From positions 1 through 64,000 of the forward strand of contig JALHMB010000009.1 in assembly GCA_022844275.1 (NCBI GenBank): DNA of 64,000 bases. The letters are read 5' to 3'. The notes beneath the pieces were generated by a model, which saw nothing but the letters and a program-made list of their open reading frames with translations, ran no database searches and was not told the origin of the DNA. Made by a program: the position numbers and the translations under genes. Of the stretch, positions 7,045 to 15,737 are shown one piece after another (the first letter of the stretch is position 1; every line of letters starts with the position of its first letter). Origin of the DNA: Hyphomicrobiaceae bacterium. Lineage in GTDB: Bacteria > Pseudomonadota > Alphaproteobacteria > Rhizobiales > Hyphomicrobiaceae.

Positions 7045-9639
7045 CTACCAACCGCTCCAATCCATCGTGTGCCCATACGAGATCGGAATGTCGATTTGCC
7101 TGCGCCAAGGATCTCGATCGTCCGACGTCCATAACACGAACTCAACGTCAACGGATGCAAGCCTCCGTTCAATGTCTTCCAATGCCGCGGCGTCCAGCGG
7201 ACATTCGGCCCTCGGGCGCTGCACCGCAAAACCTGCGACGTCGGGCCTCAGCGTCGTCGCAATCTGGATGAGCTTTTCTGCCTCGCGCGCATTGACGCCT
7301 GCGAAACCACGCTTCACTTCCAGCAAGAATAGCTTGCCGTCGACAGCGGCCAGCACATCAAGGTCGGTGTATCGATTTGATTCTCTTACTTTGTAGACGT
7401 CGAGCGCGGGTGAGAACATGAACGACCAAGACGCATTGTTGGCGAGCCGGTTGAGAGCCCAGGCAATTGTCGCCTGCGCCGAAGAAGACGAGAAGGCCGT
7501 CGCGACAAACGGGTTGAGGCGGAAATGCACGTTCGCGTTGCCAGAGACGGGAGACGACTTATCTACGCGGCAGATCTCGCAGCGCAGGATCGGCACCATA
7601 TCTTCCAGATGCACCCAGTTGCGATACTGGCAGACAGTGCACTTCCATGCGTATCCCTGCCGGAGGAAATTTCGGTCGCGCAGATACTGTGTGGACTCCT
7701 CAAGCGTATTTCGCCACTCATTCCTCCTCAACTCGTTTGGCATCGCAGCCACCAAGTCTTCATAGCTGATGAACGCGTTTTGCTTACTGTCCGCCTGTAT
7801 CCAACCGGCCGTCCGATGCATGACGCGGCTGGCCAGCCGACCGAAGTCGAGCACCTCCGGCTGTCTTTCAAAGGCCTGACGCAGTTCGCGGCTCAGCTCA
7901 TCGATACGTTGCTGATTAGCGCCTGGCTCTGTGGGGCACAGGCGCTCAATCACCGACAGCCAAAAGGGGTTGGTCAAAAATATCAGCGCCTCGGGCAAGG
8001 ACCGGAAAAGCTGAAAGACGCCCAGCAGATCGCGGCCTTTGTCAGAAACCTCGACCGGTATGAAGCGGCAAGCGAGGCCCGGACCATCCTCAGGACGATC
8101 TTGCCGAGGGGTCTCGGGATGATGCGACGATACCGCCTGCGCGAAACCGCGGAGATCCGAGGGAAGCGTGATAATAGGTCGCTTCCACTGCAGGCCATCT
8201 CTTAGAGAAAGATCGCCTTCCGCTGTCGGCCTCGACAAGGGAATTAGCATCATGCGTGGCGCCCCATAGTTCTCTAACCGCACCGCCTGCTCCAACCGAA
8301 GGCGGCGGGGAAACATCCAGCGATGACGCCGATTGTCGTATGGAGAATGATCCTCGTTGCGATCGATCCGCAGGTCGACAGCCCATGCCCCGCTAGTGGT
8401 CGGGCCTATCGCAATGTCTCGTACGTGAAAGGGTGCCGCCAATGGAAGCTCGAATTGGTCGCGCTCGAACCGAACGCGATTATCGGCTTTGGGGGTAGGA
8501 CCAGTCCAGCCAGAGATGAAAATCGCTGCGCCGCGGCCTCGCCTGTTGGGCGGTTGGTAGTCTTGTAAGGGTGCGAAGATGCTCTCGTAGTTGAACCTTT
8601 CAGCCGAGCTCATGAGTATTCCGCGCGCTCTGATCGCCGCAGCTATCCGGTTCAGCGTCTCTTCATCGATCGAACAGGACTTGATGATTGTCCGTGGAGC
8701 CGCGTTGCCATTGAAGTGGCGACGATTGCGAAGGCCTGACGTCAGTCGGGATACCCAGGCGGGTAGTCCCTCTGCAAAGCGGCTGGGGGAAAGCCGCAAC
8801 AGCTGAGTATGGCCAGGCTCCATCAACGACCGATATCGGTGGATGCCATTCCAGAACAGCAGTCGATCGGCGACATCGTCGCCAACGATGATGCTGAGAT
8901 GGTCCTCCCACGAAGAGCGACGATCGTGCAAAGCCTCCAAGTAGGGCCCGAACATGTCTGACATTTGAGCCAGGTACAGAAGACTTGGTTGTTCCGCGAT
9001 CTTGGTCTCCACGTCAGTGACGCTATCAATGTACGTGATCTCGTCGGGCGACCCGAACCGCGGTGCGTAACGATCATTGTTTGGGGGTCTCAGACTTGTG
9101 CGTCGCGCGTAAGGAAGCAGCGCAAAGTCGGTCAAGGAACTGCTCGCAAAGCCGAACGAGTCGGCTAGGTCGCGCGGCACGCCTACGTGGCGCTCCTTGT
9201 CGAGCACCTCAGGGATGCCTTGCCCGCGAAACGAACGCCATTTGCCGAGCACAGGCACCACCGACACGGAGCTGAGGAGATCGGCATCTGTCGCCAGACT
9301 CGGCAGCAGACGATCTCCGTCGTCCATGGAATGGATGATGATCTCGCTGGGTGCCAGTCGGTGCGCTAGGCGACGGTGTAACCCGCCGTCAATGTCCACA
9401 TACGAATAAATGATGTCCGCGTCCCAATGATCCAGCAGCTTCCACTTGTCTGCGCTCAGGTCCGCGCCATCGCTTTGCACAATCGGTGTTCGCCGGCCAC
9501 CCCATCTCGACATCGCCTCGTCGAACAAAGCGTCCAAGAGTTCGTGTGACGTTGGGTTGGGCACGATATAAGCGATCCGCACCGGGCGCGGACTGATGAT
9601 GGCTTGCTTTGTTCTCCTCGTCATCCACATTGGACTCAA
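7045..9639 (-). CDS. Large protein with Zn ribbon and PD-(D/E)XK nuclease motif
   Basis: I do not recognise this 864-residue protein as a named family. Its N-terminus (RIAYIVPNPTSHELLDALF, then DADIIYSYVDID) has a Rossmann-like alternation of strands and helices. Near the end is a zinc ribbon of two CxxC pairs (C667, C670, C687, C690), and then a PD-(D/E)XK nuclease signature: TDLDVLAAVDGKLFLLEVKRG with D761, E774 and K776 in D-x12-ExK spacing. A Zn ribbon next to such a nuclease core suggests a DNA-acting effector. It lies 122 bp downstream of, and on the same strand as, the P-loop NTPase gene, so the two probably form one operon and system. A defence role is inference from architecture and context. 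Confidence 0.7.
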   Translation of the reverse strand: MSPMWMTRRTKQAIISPRPVRIAYIVPNPTSHELLDALFDEAMSRWGGRRTPIVQSDGADLSADKWKLLDHWDADIIYSYVDIDGGLHRRLAHRLAPSEIIIHSMDDGDRLLPSLATDADLLSSVSVVPVLGKWRSFRGQGIPEVLDKERHVGVPRDLADSFGFASSSLTDFALLPYARRTSLRPPNNDRYAPRFGSPDEITYIDSVTDVETKIAEQPSLLYLAQMSDMFGPYLEALHDRRSSWEDHLSIIVGDDVADRLLFWNGIHRYRSLMEPGHTQLLRLSPSRFAEGLPAWVSRLTSGLRNRRHFNGNAAPRTIIKSCSIDEETLNRIAAAIRARGILMSSAERFNYESIFAPLQDYQPPNRRGRGAAIFISGWTGPTPKADNRVRFERDQFELPLAAPFHVRDIAIGPTTSGAWAVDLRIDRNEDHSPYDNRRHRWMFPRRLRLEQAVRLENYGAPRMMLIPLSRPTAEGDLSLRDGLQWKRPIITLPSDLRGFAQAVSSHHPETPRQDRPEDGPGLACRFIPVEVSDKGRDLLGVFQLFRSLPEALIFLTNPFWLSVIERLCPTEPGANQQRIDELSRELRQAFERQPEVLDFGRLASRVMHRTAGWIQADSKQNAFISYEDLVAAMPNELRRNEWRNTLEESTQYLRDRNFLRQGYAWKCTVCQYRNWVHLEDMVPILRCEICRVDKSSPVSGNANVHFRLNPFVATAFSSSSAQATIAWALNRLANNASWSFMFSPALDVYKVRESNRYTDLDVLAAVDGKLFLLEVKRGFAGVNAREAEKLIQIATTLRPDVAGFAVQRPRAECPLDAAALEDIERRLASVDVEFVLWTSDDRDPWRRQIDIPISYGHTMDWSGW

Positions 9640-9761
9640 ACCTCGATGGAAGTCATTCCAATTGGGTGTTTCCCGATCGCGTGGCTACTTGTAAGGCTCC
9701 GGCGCTTAGCCGCCCGCGTGGAGAGTCGCGCGTGTCGATGCGATCGGCCGGAAAATAGTTG

Positions 9762-12700
9762 CTAGGCGAGAAAAACTGGATCTGGCACATCCTGTCCGAA
9801 CAGCTTGTTCTTACGTTTGGTCTGCCAGCTTTCGATGCGTGCCGTGATCCGTTCCTTTACCGTGGGTAGGAACGCGGTGAATATAGATGATCCCGACTGG
9901 CGATCGCCGCACCAGAGATCGTAGCGCGCGTCGATGATCTTGGTGAAAAGCACGGCGTATCGCCAGAACTCTTCCGGCGTCGCTGCAGTTTGCATTTTCT
10001 CGTACCAGTGGCGTGACCAGTCGTTCCGCTCATAGGCGTATCGCGCCGCGGCCACCGCTCTTCCGACGAAGCCCTCTCGGCTCGCGTAAGTCTGCAACAA
10101 CTGCGTGGCATGGGCACTACTATCGCAATAACCGGCGACCGTGAGTACACGTGCAAGCATCGATGGCAGACCCGACGCAATCCTGAGGTCGATGTACTCA
10201 CCTACCACCGCGGCCTTACCGCACATCAGGGCGGCCATCACCTCGTTCGAGATTTCCGCGTCGTTCGCCGCACGGTCGAGGCGCTCGAAACAGACCAGCT
10301 TGATTTCCACAAGTTCGGCGTTGGACCAGACGGCTAGAGCTTCCGCCGGAATGCGCGCGGTCCCCACCACCCTCCTGATGAGGGGCGCCTCCGCAGCAAG
10401 CCGCCGAAAGAGCGTAGCGGCGCTCACTGGATCGCTTTTAGCCGTTGCCCGAGCCAGCCCAAGTCCGAAGAAGTGAAGGGACCTGAGGCGTGGTCCATCC
10501 ATGCCTGCCATCTGACCCATCCACGACTTCACAAGCATCCGATCTGCTGCGACGATCGCTTCGAATCCGGACCACTCGAAGTCGTCGAGTATGATGCCGG
10601 CCTCCGCCAAGGTAACCTCCGTGGCGAACCGGTCTATGGCATCACGCGCCCTTTTTTGCCGCGCCGCAAAGGCCTCCCTCGACTCGTTCATACGCTCGAA
10701 GAATGTGTCTTCGCTCATTGAGCTGGGCTCATTGATGATAGACATCAATGGAGGCCCCACCTGCCCTTTCGCTGGAACCGGTTGCTCCACGAGCGGGAGG
10801 TCCGCCACAGGCCCCAATGCTGCGGCTTTGAGAAATGCAGCGTTGATTTTCGCCCGGGCGTACTTTCCGGCCGCGTTCGGGAATCCGGCAGTCCCCGCCA
10901 GAAAGCGTGGCGCAATTCGGGCGACAACGTCCGATGCTTCTGCGACTCCAACTTCCGCGGCCGCGACGAGCGCCTCCGATCCCCACCAGATCTCGTAGTG
11001 ATCCTTTCGGCACTCCAGGGTCCCTGCATCCCAGCCGCTCGCCGCCACCTTGGCGAGAAGATCCGCGTGGCGCTGCTTCGCAGCCACACCCATAGCCAAG
11101 CTGCGAACCAGCTTATCCGGAGATCCCAGGAGCGGCTCCACTAGCTTTTGGGCACGCGGCGTCAATGGCGATCCAGTGTAAAGGACGAAGCCGATCACGC
11201 GCGCCTGAGCATCAGGGTCCGTGCCTTGAACAACGCATTCGAGATGTGCCTCGATTGTCGGCTCGTCCGCAGGGCTGAGACCATGCAGAAGCGATAGCAG
11301 CAGGGTACGCCCCGGATATTCCGCGATCGCGTCCAGTTGCTCGTTGCCTGATTTGTGCGGCAACGCGGCGAACAGCGCATACTGGCCCGTAATCCAGGCA
11401 TCTTGCTCGTCCTCACTCCCTGACGTCGCGCCCACGCTGCCTCTCGCGACGTCGACGAGTCCGTGGACCGTTCCACTCTCCAGGACCGCAGCGTGGGGTA
11501 GCAGTCCAAGCACGCCCTGCCGTCTCGCGAATCCTTCTCTTCCCTCCACATCGCGCGCAAATCTGCGAATCGCCTCGATCGCTGGCTGTGGCTCGAACCG
11601 CGCAAGTCCGGCGCGCGCCTCTCTGAAGAAGTGATCCTCGGTCGTGTGCTGCATCCCGACCCAAAGCCGCGATGGGTTCAGCATGGCGTATTTGGCTGAC
11701 GTCTCATCTATATTGGATGGTCTCACCGCGGTGGGATCACAGGGATCCGTCTCGCAGTATTTCTCGACGAGACGGCCCCCAAGGAAGGAGGGACGGTCCC
11801 TGGTCAGTTCCTCGACGAGCTCTTCTGCCCGGGAGGCATCTTCCTGGTCTCCCGTCGCGCGAAGAACCTCGACTAGAGCCCACTGCCCCGTCGTGGACGT
11901 CCCGTCTTGCATGAGGGGAGCGCCGGACTTTAAGAGCGCAGCGCGGGTGTCTCTCCAATCTGCGAAATTAAGGCAGACAAGCTGCGCAAACTGCGCGTGC
12001 GGCGCATCCAATCCCGAGTTCAACGCGTTGGCGAACGCGCAATTCACCAGCGCGTCGCCGAGGCCTGCGAGTTTCGATCCGGCTGCCAACTGCAGGGCGA
12101 GACGATGAAGCCCTGACAGATTTCCGTCATCCTGCCGCACAAGGCGCGAGTTCATGAAATCCCGTTCGTGCCGCGACAATTGCGACAAGCGCGCCTCGAG
12201 TTCGTTCCTCCGCTTGGTCAGTTCCGCCTCGGATTCAGCCTTCTCCTCTCGCCGGCGAGTCGAAATCATCCGCCTCTCCGGCGCCAGAGAGTAGGTGCTC
12301 AACCACGCAGGCACCTGCTCATGGATTGCCGCCGCCACATCTGGATGGCTACGTGCCTCCAGTACGGCGGTCGTAAGCCACCGCGCATGCGGCTGGTGAT
12401 CTTCCGAAAGAGCCATGGCGCGCCCCGCCACAAGGAACGCCTCCGGAGCTGTCTTGACGAGTGCCGCGAACGCCGGGAACCGCTTTTCCGCGAGGTTCTG
12501 CAAGGAGAGGAAATGCTGAATCAAGGCCCCGCTCACTGTAGTCGAACAGCTATCGAGGCACGCGACTTCCAGGGCGGACAAGATAACCGCGGACGTTTCG
12601 GCAAGCGCGAGCACAGGCTCGAGGATAATGGCAAGCTTTGTTCCGGGATTCTGCCCGTTTCGCTCTTCTTTCCGGAGGTTCGCTACGATCGAAAGGCCGA

Positions 12701-14348
12701 GCGCAAGCGGCAATCCTTCGTCCTTGATGGCGTACAGATCCGGCTCGCCCTTCACAGCCTCGAAGAAGCGGCTCTCGGCGACCGCCCGCAGGCGCTTATC
12801 CAGATCGAGAGTACTGAAGAGCTTGAGGTCGTCGTATTGCTGCTCCGCCTGTCGCCGGACCAACTCGTCGGCATGCGCGCGGAGTTCGCGAACGAAGTCG
12901 TCCACAGGAACGTCGATCGCCCCAGTGCGTTCACTGCTGCGGATATGCTCGAACAGCAGCCGTCCCACCGTAAGCTCGTCCAGTCGTTCTATGTCGCGAC
13001 CATCGAGGAGTTCGAGCGCGATCCCCAGAAGGCGCGGATTGCGCAGGAAGCGCGTCACGTCCGCGCTCAGCCCGTCGGCCGCTATTCCCCGCTCATTGAG
13101 CATCCTCGCGAGCTCGTCTTCCGACCAATCTGTCACGATGACCCGACGTACGGCGGCCGTGGCCGAATTACGAAGCCGACTGGCGAAATGGCGCTGCGTC
13201 GTCGTGACGACCAGATACCCGCCCAGATCCGCCAGCGTCTTGGCTGCCCCATCGATCCAACGCGCCCAGTCGAAGTCTGGAGCTTGATTCAAGCCGTCCA
13301 CAAAGACGATTAGCCGTGGATCAGCTGGTTGGGCGTTGACCCGCCATCCTGCAAAGCGTCTTTTCCATCGCACTCTCGCCTCCGGCGTATCGCCATCGCT
13401 CTGCGACGCCAACTTCGAGATTAGGACGCCTTCAATGTCATGAAAGGCCATCGGGGGGCGCAGTTCGTCCGCCGTAAACGCGACCAGCAGAGGCGCAGGC
13501 GAGGCTCGTGCCCACGCACCTGCAACCAACCAGGATTTCCCGGTGCCCTCGTCACCTATCACCAAAAACACTTCGGCTCCCGGGGGACCCGCGAACGCGG
13601 GCGCGAGCCGAGACGACAGCTGCGGTCTCTCGATCGCTTTGGGACCGGAGGAATCCAGAGGTGCCAGCGGCTGCCCGAAGACGCGGCGCGCTTCCAGCCG
13701 GTCGGAGAACGTCCCAATCAAGGCGCTTCGGTTGGCCGCCTTAGCTAGGCCAAGCGCGAGTGTGGGCTCAGTGAGCATCGTCCGCAGACCGGACGACTGT
13801 GTCGCAAACTGGCTGTCCGCTGCGACGCCATCGAGATGTGCCTTGAGACCAACGACCTTTGTCTTCTCGCGACTGTTCGTGGTTATGAAGGCCTCGGTCG
13901 TCGATGGGGCGAGCGCCAGAAGCACGGCGAGTGGCGGCAAAACGTGGTCCGGCCAGTCTAGAACGAGACAGCCGATCCCTATCTTGGCCAAGCCCTTTCG
14001 GCAGAGATCCTCGACCTGTGTACTCACTTGCGATGTCGCGCACAGCGCCCAGGTGTCCACCTGCCCCGCGTCATCGATCGAGAGCTCGGTGATTTTGTTT
14101 CCGACGACCGATGAATCCACCGTTCCGTGATAAAGTTTGGCCTCGAAATACGTCGCGCCTGCATCAAATGCGGAGTTGCCGTCGCGGCCCCGCTGCGACC
14201 CGCTCGATGCAAGCCGGAAAGGCTGGCCGCAGACCTCGGAAAGCACAGCCGCCAGTAGTCCCTCGAAGCCGGCCGCTCCGGTGGGGCGGAGACTGAGAAG
14301 AGCCTCCTTCAAAGGAGGGAGATGGGCTTGTGTCAGTTGATGCATCAC
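9762..14348 (-). CDS. Giant nuclease-P-loop NTPase with helical repeats (STAND-like)
   Basis: The 1528-residue protein has three parts. Residues 15-130 resemble restriction-endonuclease-like N-domains: GFEGLLAAVLSEVCGQPF, then SGSQRGRDGNSAFD and FEAKLYHG, giving D56-x12-E69-x-K71. Residues 255-430 form an ATPase with Walker A GDEGTGKS (265-272) and Walker B RLIVFVDGLNQ (345-355), followed by a helical lid (WSEDELARMLNERG). The rest, about 1050 residues, is helical and repeat-like, suitable as a sensor. This order (effector, NTPase, repeats) matches STAND-type immune ATPases such as the Avs class, but I cannot place it in a named family. No clear Shine-Dalgarno precedes the start at 14348; the next Met is 14345. 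Probably acts with the gene downstream. Confidence 0.75.
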   Translation of the reverse strand: MMHQLTQAHLPPLKEALLSLRPTGAAGFEGLLAAVLSEVCGQPFRLASSGSQRGRDGNSAFDAGATYFEAKLYHGTVDSSVVGNKITELSIDDAGQVDTWALCATSQVSTQVEDLCRKGLAKIGIGCLVLDWPDHVLPPLAVLLALAPSTTEAFITTNSREKTKVVGLKAHLDGVAADSQFATQSSGLRTMLTEPTLALGLAKAANRSALIGTFSDRLEARRVFGQPLAPLDSSGPKAIERPQLSSRLAPAFAGPPGAEVFLVIGDEGTGKSWLVAGAWARASPAPLLVAFTADELRPPMAFHDIEGVLISKLASQSDGDTPEARVRWKRRFAGWRVNAQPADPRLIVFVDGLNQAPDFDWARWIDGAAKTLADLGGYLVVTTTQRHFASRLRNSATAAVRRVIVTDWSEDELARMLNERGIAADGLSADVTRFLRNPRLLGIALELLDGRDIERLDELTVGRLLFEHIRSSERTGAIDVPVDDFVRELRAHADELVRRQAEQQYDDLKLFSTLDLDKRLRAVAESRFFEAVKGEPDLYAIKDEGLPLALGLSIVANLRKEERNGQNPGTKLAIILEPVLALAETSAVILSALEVACLDSCSTTVSGALIQHFLSLQNLAEKRFPAFAALVKTAPEAFLVAGRAMALSEDHQPHARWLTTAVLEARSHPDVAAAIHEQVPAWLSTYSLAPERRMISTRRREEKAESEAELTKRRNELEARLSQLSRHERDFMNSRLVRQDDGNLSGLHRLALQLAAGSKLAGLGDALVNCAFANALNSGLDAPHAQFAQLVCLNFADWRDTRAALLKSGAPLMQDGTSTTGQWALVEVLRATGDQEDASRAEELVEELTRDRPSFLGGRLVEKYCETDPCDPTAVRPSNIDETSAKYAMLNPSRLWVGMQHTTEDHFFREARAGLARFEPQPAIEAIRRFARDVEGREGFARRQGVLGLLPHAAVLESGTVHGLVDVARGSVGATSGSEDEQDAWITGQYALFAALPHKSGNEQLDAIAEYPGRTLLLSLLHGLSPADEPTIEAHLECVVQGTDPDAQARVIGFVLYTGSPLTPRAQKLVEPLLGSPDKLVRSLAMGVAAKQRHADLLAKVAASGWDAGTLECRKDHYEIWWGSEALVAAAEVGVAEASDVVARIAPRFLAGTAGFPNAAGKYARAKINAAFLKAAALGPVADLPLVEQPVPAKGQVGPPLMSIINEPSSMSEDTFFERMNESREAFAARQKRARDAIDRFATEVTLAEAGIILDDFEWSGFEAIVAADRMLVKSWMGQMAGMDGPRLRSLHFFGLGLARATAKSDPVSAATLFRRLAAEAPLIRRVVGTARIPAEALAVWSNAELVEIKLVCFERLDRAANDAEISNEVMAALMCGKAAVVGEYIDLRIASGLPSMLARVLTVAGYCDSSAHATQLLQTYASREGFVGRAVAAARYAYERNDWSRHWYEKMQTAATPEEFWRYAVLFTKIIDARYDLWCGDRQSGSSIFTAFLPTVKERITARIESWQTKRKNKLFGQDVPDPVFLA

Positions 14349-14583
14349 AACGTGTTAAATGGCATTGCTCGCCGGTACAGCGGGGGGTAGCGACTTTCTC
14401 TGTCTCTTTGCATTACGAATCATCGACCACTATGCTCTCGTTTGTCCTCAGGGCCGAAGACTGTCGGACAAAAGCGCTGTGCGTGCGATTGGATCCTCAT
14501 GCGAATTGACCCGGTTCTCCTGAACATGACGCAAGTCATGAACGTGAGCCTCAACTACAATGCAACAAAAAGGGGGAGAGCGC

Positions 14584-15486
14584 GTGGTAAAGCAGCAAGA
14601 CACCCCAACTGCTCCACTGCTAATTGAGCCCTACCATCGATCAGAACGATCTGCGCGCGACTACGTTCAGCTTCTCGTCGAAGGACTCGGCATCAAGAAT
14701 TTCAAGACGAAGCTCTCGGGCGACAAACTAGTTGCCATCCCCAATTCGGACGGACCAGTTCAGGTGAATCTGCGCAGCGAAGTTTTTCAGGCGCGCATGA
14801 CCGGGGTTCCTTTGGTCATTCAGCCTCTCGTTGATGCATCTGATAAATTAATGCCGCCCCCGATCTCGCTCGGAATGATTGCAGATGCGCCAGGCCTATC
14901 CTTGGACCTAAAAATAAAGATCGGGACCTTTGAGGCGAAAATCTCAGGCGGCGGCATTCACGAAGCACCTGTGATCGCCCTCGCGAATGATGTCCTTCAT
15001 TTTCGGCGGCAGGTTGTGGACGCTGCGGCAAGCCACGACCTACCCGTGATGGCGCGCTGCTATCGTACCTACTTGCAGACATGCGTCTCCCTGGTCGATG
15101 CGTTCTTGGGGCATGCGGCATTCTCGGTGCAACAGATTGCTTCCCCGAAGGTATCGACGTCAGCTTTCAAGAAACTGACCGAAACCGTCAGATTTGAAGA
15201 CCGCTTAGAAGCGTGGTGCGAACTCTGCGGCCAGCCGTCACGAACCTACAAGGACAGCAAGTCGTGGTCCGATCTTCAGATCCTGCGTCGTGAGCGCAAT
15301 CGATACGTACATCCATCTGAACCAATCTATACGCTCGGTATTGGAGATGTCGTGAAGGTACTAAACCTTTGCCGCGACGGAGTGGGCGGTACCCTGGCCC
15401 ATTTTCGCCGGCTGATTGGGCTCAATCCGAACATGTCATTCATCCAGAAGGTACTGACCGCGCCAATGATTTCTCGATCCGCGTGA
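14584..15486 (+). CDS. Hypothetical protein with C-terminal HEPN-like motif
   Basis: A 300-residue protein of unknown function. I prefer the GTG at 14584 because GGGGGAG lies 5 nt upstream; an in-frame ATG at 14560 has no such site. The N-terminal part is a beta-rich region (residues about 25-130) with no motif I know. The C-terminal half is helical and contains LRRERNRYVHPSEP, an R-x4-H motif as in HEPN domains, preceded by a stretch that starts LQTCVSLVDAFLGHA. It is transcribed away from the STAND-like gene with about 235 bp between, so the two are divergent and could share regulation. HEPN assignment rests on the motif only. Confidence 0.6.
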   Translation: MVKQQDTPTAPLLIEPYHRSERSARDYVQLLVEGLGIKNFKTKLSGDKLVAIPNSDGPVQVNLRSEVFQARMTGVPLVIQPLVDASDKLMPPPISLGMIADAPGLSLDLKIKIGTFEAKISGGGIHEAPVIALANDVLHFRRQVVDAAASHDLPVMARCYRTYLQTCVSLVDAFLGHAAFSVQQIASPKVSTSAFKKLTETVRFEDRLEAWCELCGQPSRTYKDSKSWSDLQILRRERNRYVHPSEPIYTLGIGDVVKVLNLCRDGVGGTLAHFRRLIGLNPNMSFIQKVLTAPMISRSA

Positions 15487-15737
15487 GCGCAGGCAAGCTT
15501 GGACACTTAGCGATCCGATTCCGCTCTAGTCAGTAGGTTCCGAAGTATAACCGGACGTCGTGTCCGATGAACTAGTGACCACGCTTGCTGAGCCAACCCA
15601 TGTTTGCAATCTCTGCTTCTCAACGATTAAGCCACCGAATCCGATAGTTGCGAATTGGGTAGCGGCGTTGCGCGCTGAAAGGCAATTGGTGAACCTGCCG
15701 GCGTTCAAATTCGGACGCTAGCGGAATCAGGTGAGTA
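15487..15737. other. Intergenic region, nothing recognised
   Basis: A 251-bp gap between the convergent hypothetical gene and the relaxase gene. It should hold their terminators, but no strong hairpin stands out. It marks the border between the defence-like cargo and the ICE core. Confidence 0.4.

Noticed and set aside
12168-13313. Long plus-strand open frame opposite the giant NTPase gene
   Set aside because: It mirrors the P-loop NTPase coding strand and shows low-complexity Arg-rich composition without motifs.
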